From NCBI RefSeq assembly GCF_013340285.1, contig NZ_BLVO01000012.1:186001-250000 (forward strand): DNA of 64,000 nucleotides, read 5' to 3'. Below, piece by piece: positions 63,283 through 64,000 of this stretch. The notes under the pieces were generated by a model, which saw only the letters and a program-made list of their open reading frames with translations, was not told where the DNA came from and searched no databases. The translations under genes and the position numbers were made by a program. Numbering within the stretch: the first letter of the stretch is position 1; every line of letters starts with the position of its first letter. Source of the DNA: Desulfovibrio subterraneus. GTDB lineage: Bacteria > Desulfobacterota > Desulfovibrionia > Desulfovibrionales > Desulfovibrionaceae.

Positions 63283-63323
63283 TGCGTGCTGTGCATTGGC
63301 GCATGCACACCACAACCCCGGCT

Positions 63324-63349
63324 CATGCTGAACATTCAGCATGGTTTTT
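63324..63349 (+). terminator. Orphan intrinsic terminator
   Basis: CATGCTGAA pairs with TTCAGCATG, followed by GTTTTT. No plus-strand gene lies upstream for over 3 kb. Confidence 0.65.
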
Positions 63350-63603
63350 CGTTGTTGCATCTTTGCCCTCTGGGGGAATGTTGTAAGGATTGATTGTTTG
63401 TATAAACAGTATGTTGCCGCATTTTGCGTGCGATGTGCACCGCGATAAGTGCGGACGTTCGCTGCAACACTGTATGCACGGGGCCCGTAGTATGAGGGCG
63501 GGATGTGCAGGTTCGCTGATGAGGGCATTGTTGCGGAGCAGGTGATGTAGATCTGTTGCTGCAAGTAGTGCCGTGACTGTTGGGGGGGAACCCGACCAGC
63601 GAT

Positions 63604-63643
63604 AAAAAAATCCGCTCTGCAGCCATATGGTTGCAGGGCGGAT
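63604..63643 (-). terminator. Terminator of partial GNAT gene
   Basis: A 15-bp stem (ATCCGC...GCAGCC with GGTTGC...GCGGAT, two G-T pairs) ends in T7 on the minus strand. Confidence 0.9.
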
Positions 63644-63710
63644 GATGTTTGTTTGCAAAGTCTGCCACGGCCACGGCGGGCAGGTTTTGCGGGGCGCGGG
63701 TCTGTGTGTG

Positions 63711-64000
63711 TCAGGCCTGTTCCGGCTGCTGGCGCATGATGATGAATTCCTGATGCGGAACAACTTCCATGTTGATGCTGCGTTCGCATTCGATGAATCC
63801 GCTGCGCCGGTAAAAGGAAAAGGCCCGTGTGTTGGCGCTGAACACTTCAACAGTCAGGGGGCCCCGCATGTCAGCAACATGGCGGATAAGCCGGGCGCCG
63901 ATGCCCTTGCCGGAAGCCTGCGGAAGGACAAACAGGCCGCCGATGGTGGTGCCGAGCATGCCGATAAAGCCCTGCACTGTGCCGGAATCGTAGACCCACA
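63711..64000 (-). CDS. GNAT-family N-acetyltransferase (5' end beyond window)
   Basis: The frame is open to base 64000, where it reads WVYDSGTVQGFIGMLGTTIGG, so an ATG-like start inside the window is not the true one. The acetyl-CoA loop is GLFVLPQASGKGIGARLI. VEVFSANTRAFSFYRRSGF is the classic last strand and helix of a GNAT domain. The C-terminal HQEFIIMRQQP ends the protein. About the first third is missing. The substrate is unknown. A strong terminator follows at 63604. Confidence 0.88.
   Translation of the reverse strand, partial: WVYDSGTVQGFIGMLGTTIGGLFVLPQASGKGIGARLIRHVADMRGPLTVEVFSANTRAFSFYRRSGFIECERSINMEVVPHQEFIIMRQQPEQA

Larger units (their letters stand above)
62977..63710. other. 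Long intergenic region upstream of alkaline phosphatase
   Basis: 734 bp, no protein gene supported. Contents: TTGTGAA followed by TTTTCAA near 63178-63195 (weak Rex-like), an inverted TGTCTCA/TGAGACA pair at 63240-63282, an orphan plus-strand terminator at 63324-63349 and the GNAT terminator at 63604-63643. Bases 63350-63600 hold nothing I can identify. Confidence 0.6.

Overview
The window looks like chromosome from a GC-rich sulfate-reducing deltaproteobacterium of the Desulfovibrio type. This is an inference from gene content: TauE/SafE permeases, a DsrE-like protein, acetyl-CoA synthetase paired with a Pat-type acetyltransferase, many two-component systems and sigma-54 activators, and periplasmic binding proteins that lack transporters. 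Both ends cut a gene. I see no tRNA, rRNA, CRISPR array, phage or insertion sequence.

Layout. 1-8.8 kb (minus): a TauE/SafE permease, a small membrane protein, an orphan PhnD-type lipoprotein coupled to a histidine kinase, a receiver-only regulator, a PEP-synthase-like dikinase without a PEP barrel, and a phosphatase fused to a cysteine cluster. 9.4-15 kb: a large hybrid kinase, a solute-binding protein, a ZIP transporter and a DsrE-like protein. 15-22.6 kb: divergent pat and acs, then a chemoreceptor. 22.9-27.2 kb: an HDOD protein, a sigma-54 activator and a thioredoxin-fold gene with a textbook -24/-12 promoter. 27.4-31.7 kb: CheY-like, HPt-STAS, a CheA lacking its HPt, and NADH dehydrogenase-2, tightly packed. 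32-33.7 kb: pgpA and another binding protein.

33.7-49.7 kb is the most unusual stretch. It holds a second dikinase-like/membrane protein/TauE set, then a dense run of signalling genes: three kinases, five receiver proteins (one of them the NtrC-type activator), a second sigma-54 activator, a NifX-like protein and a novel 32-residue repeat protein. Four -24/-12 promoters lie inside it, and two of them have TGAAAC/GTTTCA inverted repeats upstream.

49.7-64 kb: a DASS transporter, a glycine-zipper lipoprotein, a receiver-like protein, mdaB, a LivJ-like binding protein with a kinase, a double-receiver HD-GYP protein, two GNAT proteins, and alkaline phosphatase with a YibE/F-like membrane protein.

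The central idea is that the window carries two paralogous copies of one module (ATP-grasp/phosphohistidine enzyme of unknown acceptor, small membrane protein, TauE/SafE permease, kinase and receiver). The second copy sits in a sigma-54-controlled regulatory island. All functional links are inferred from sequence reading alone.
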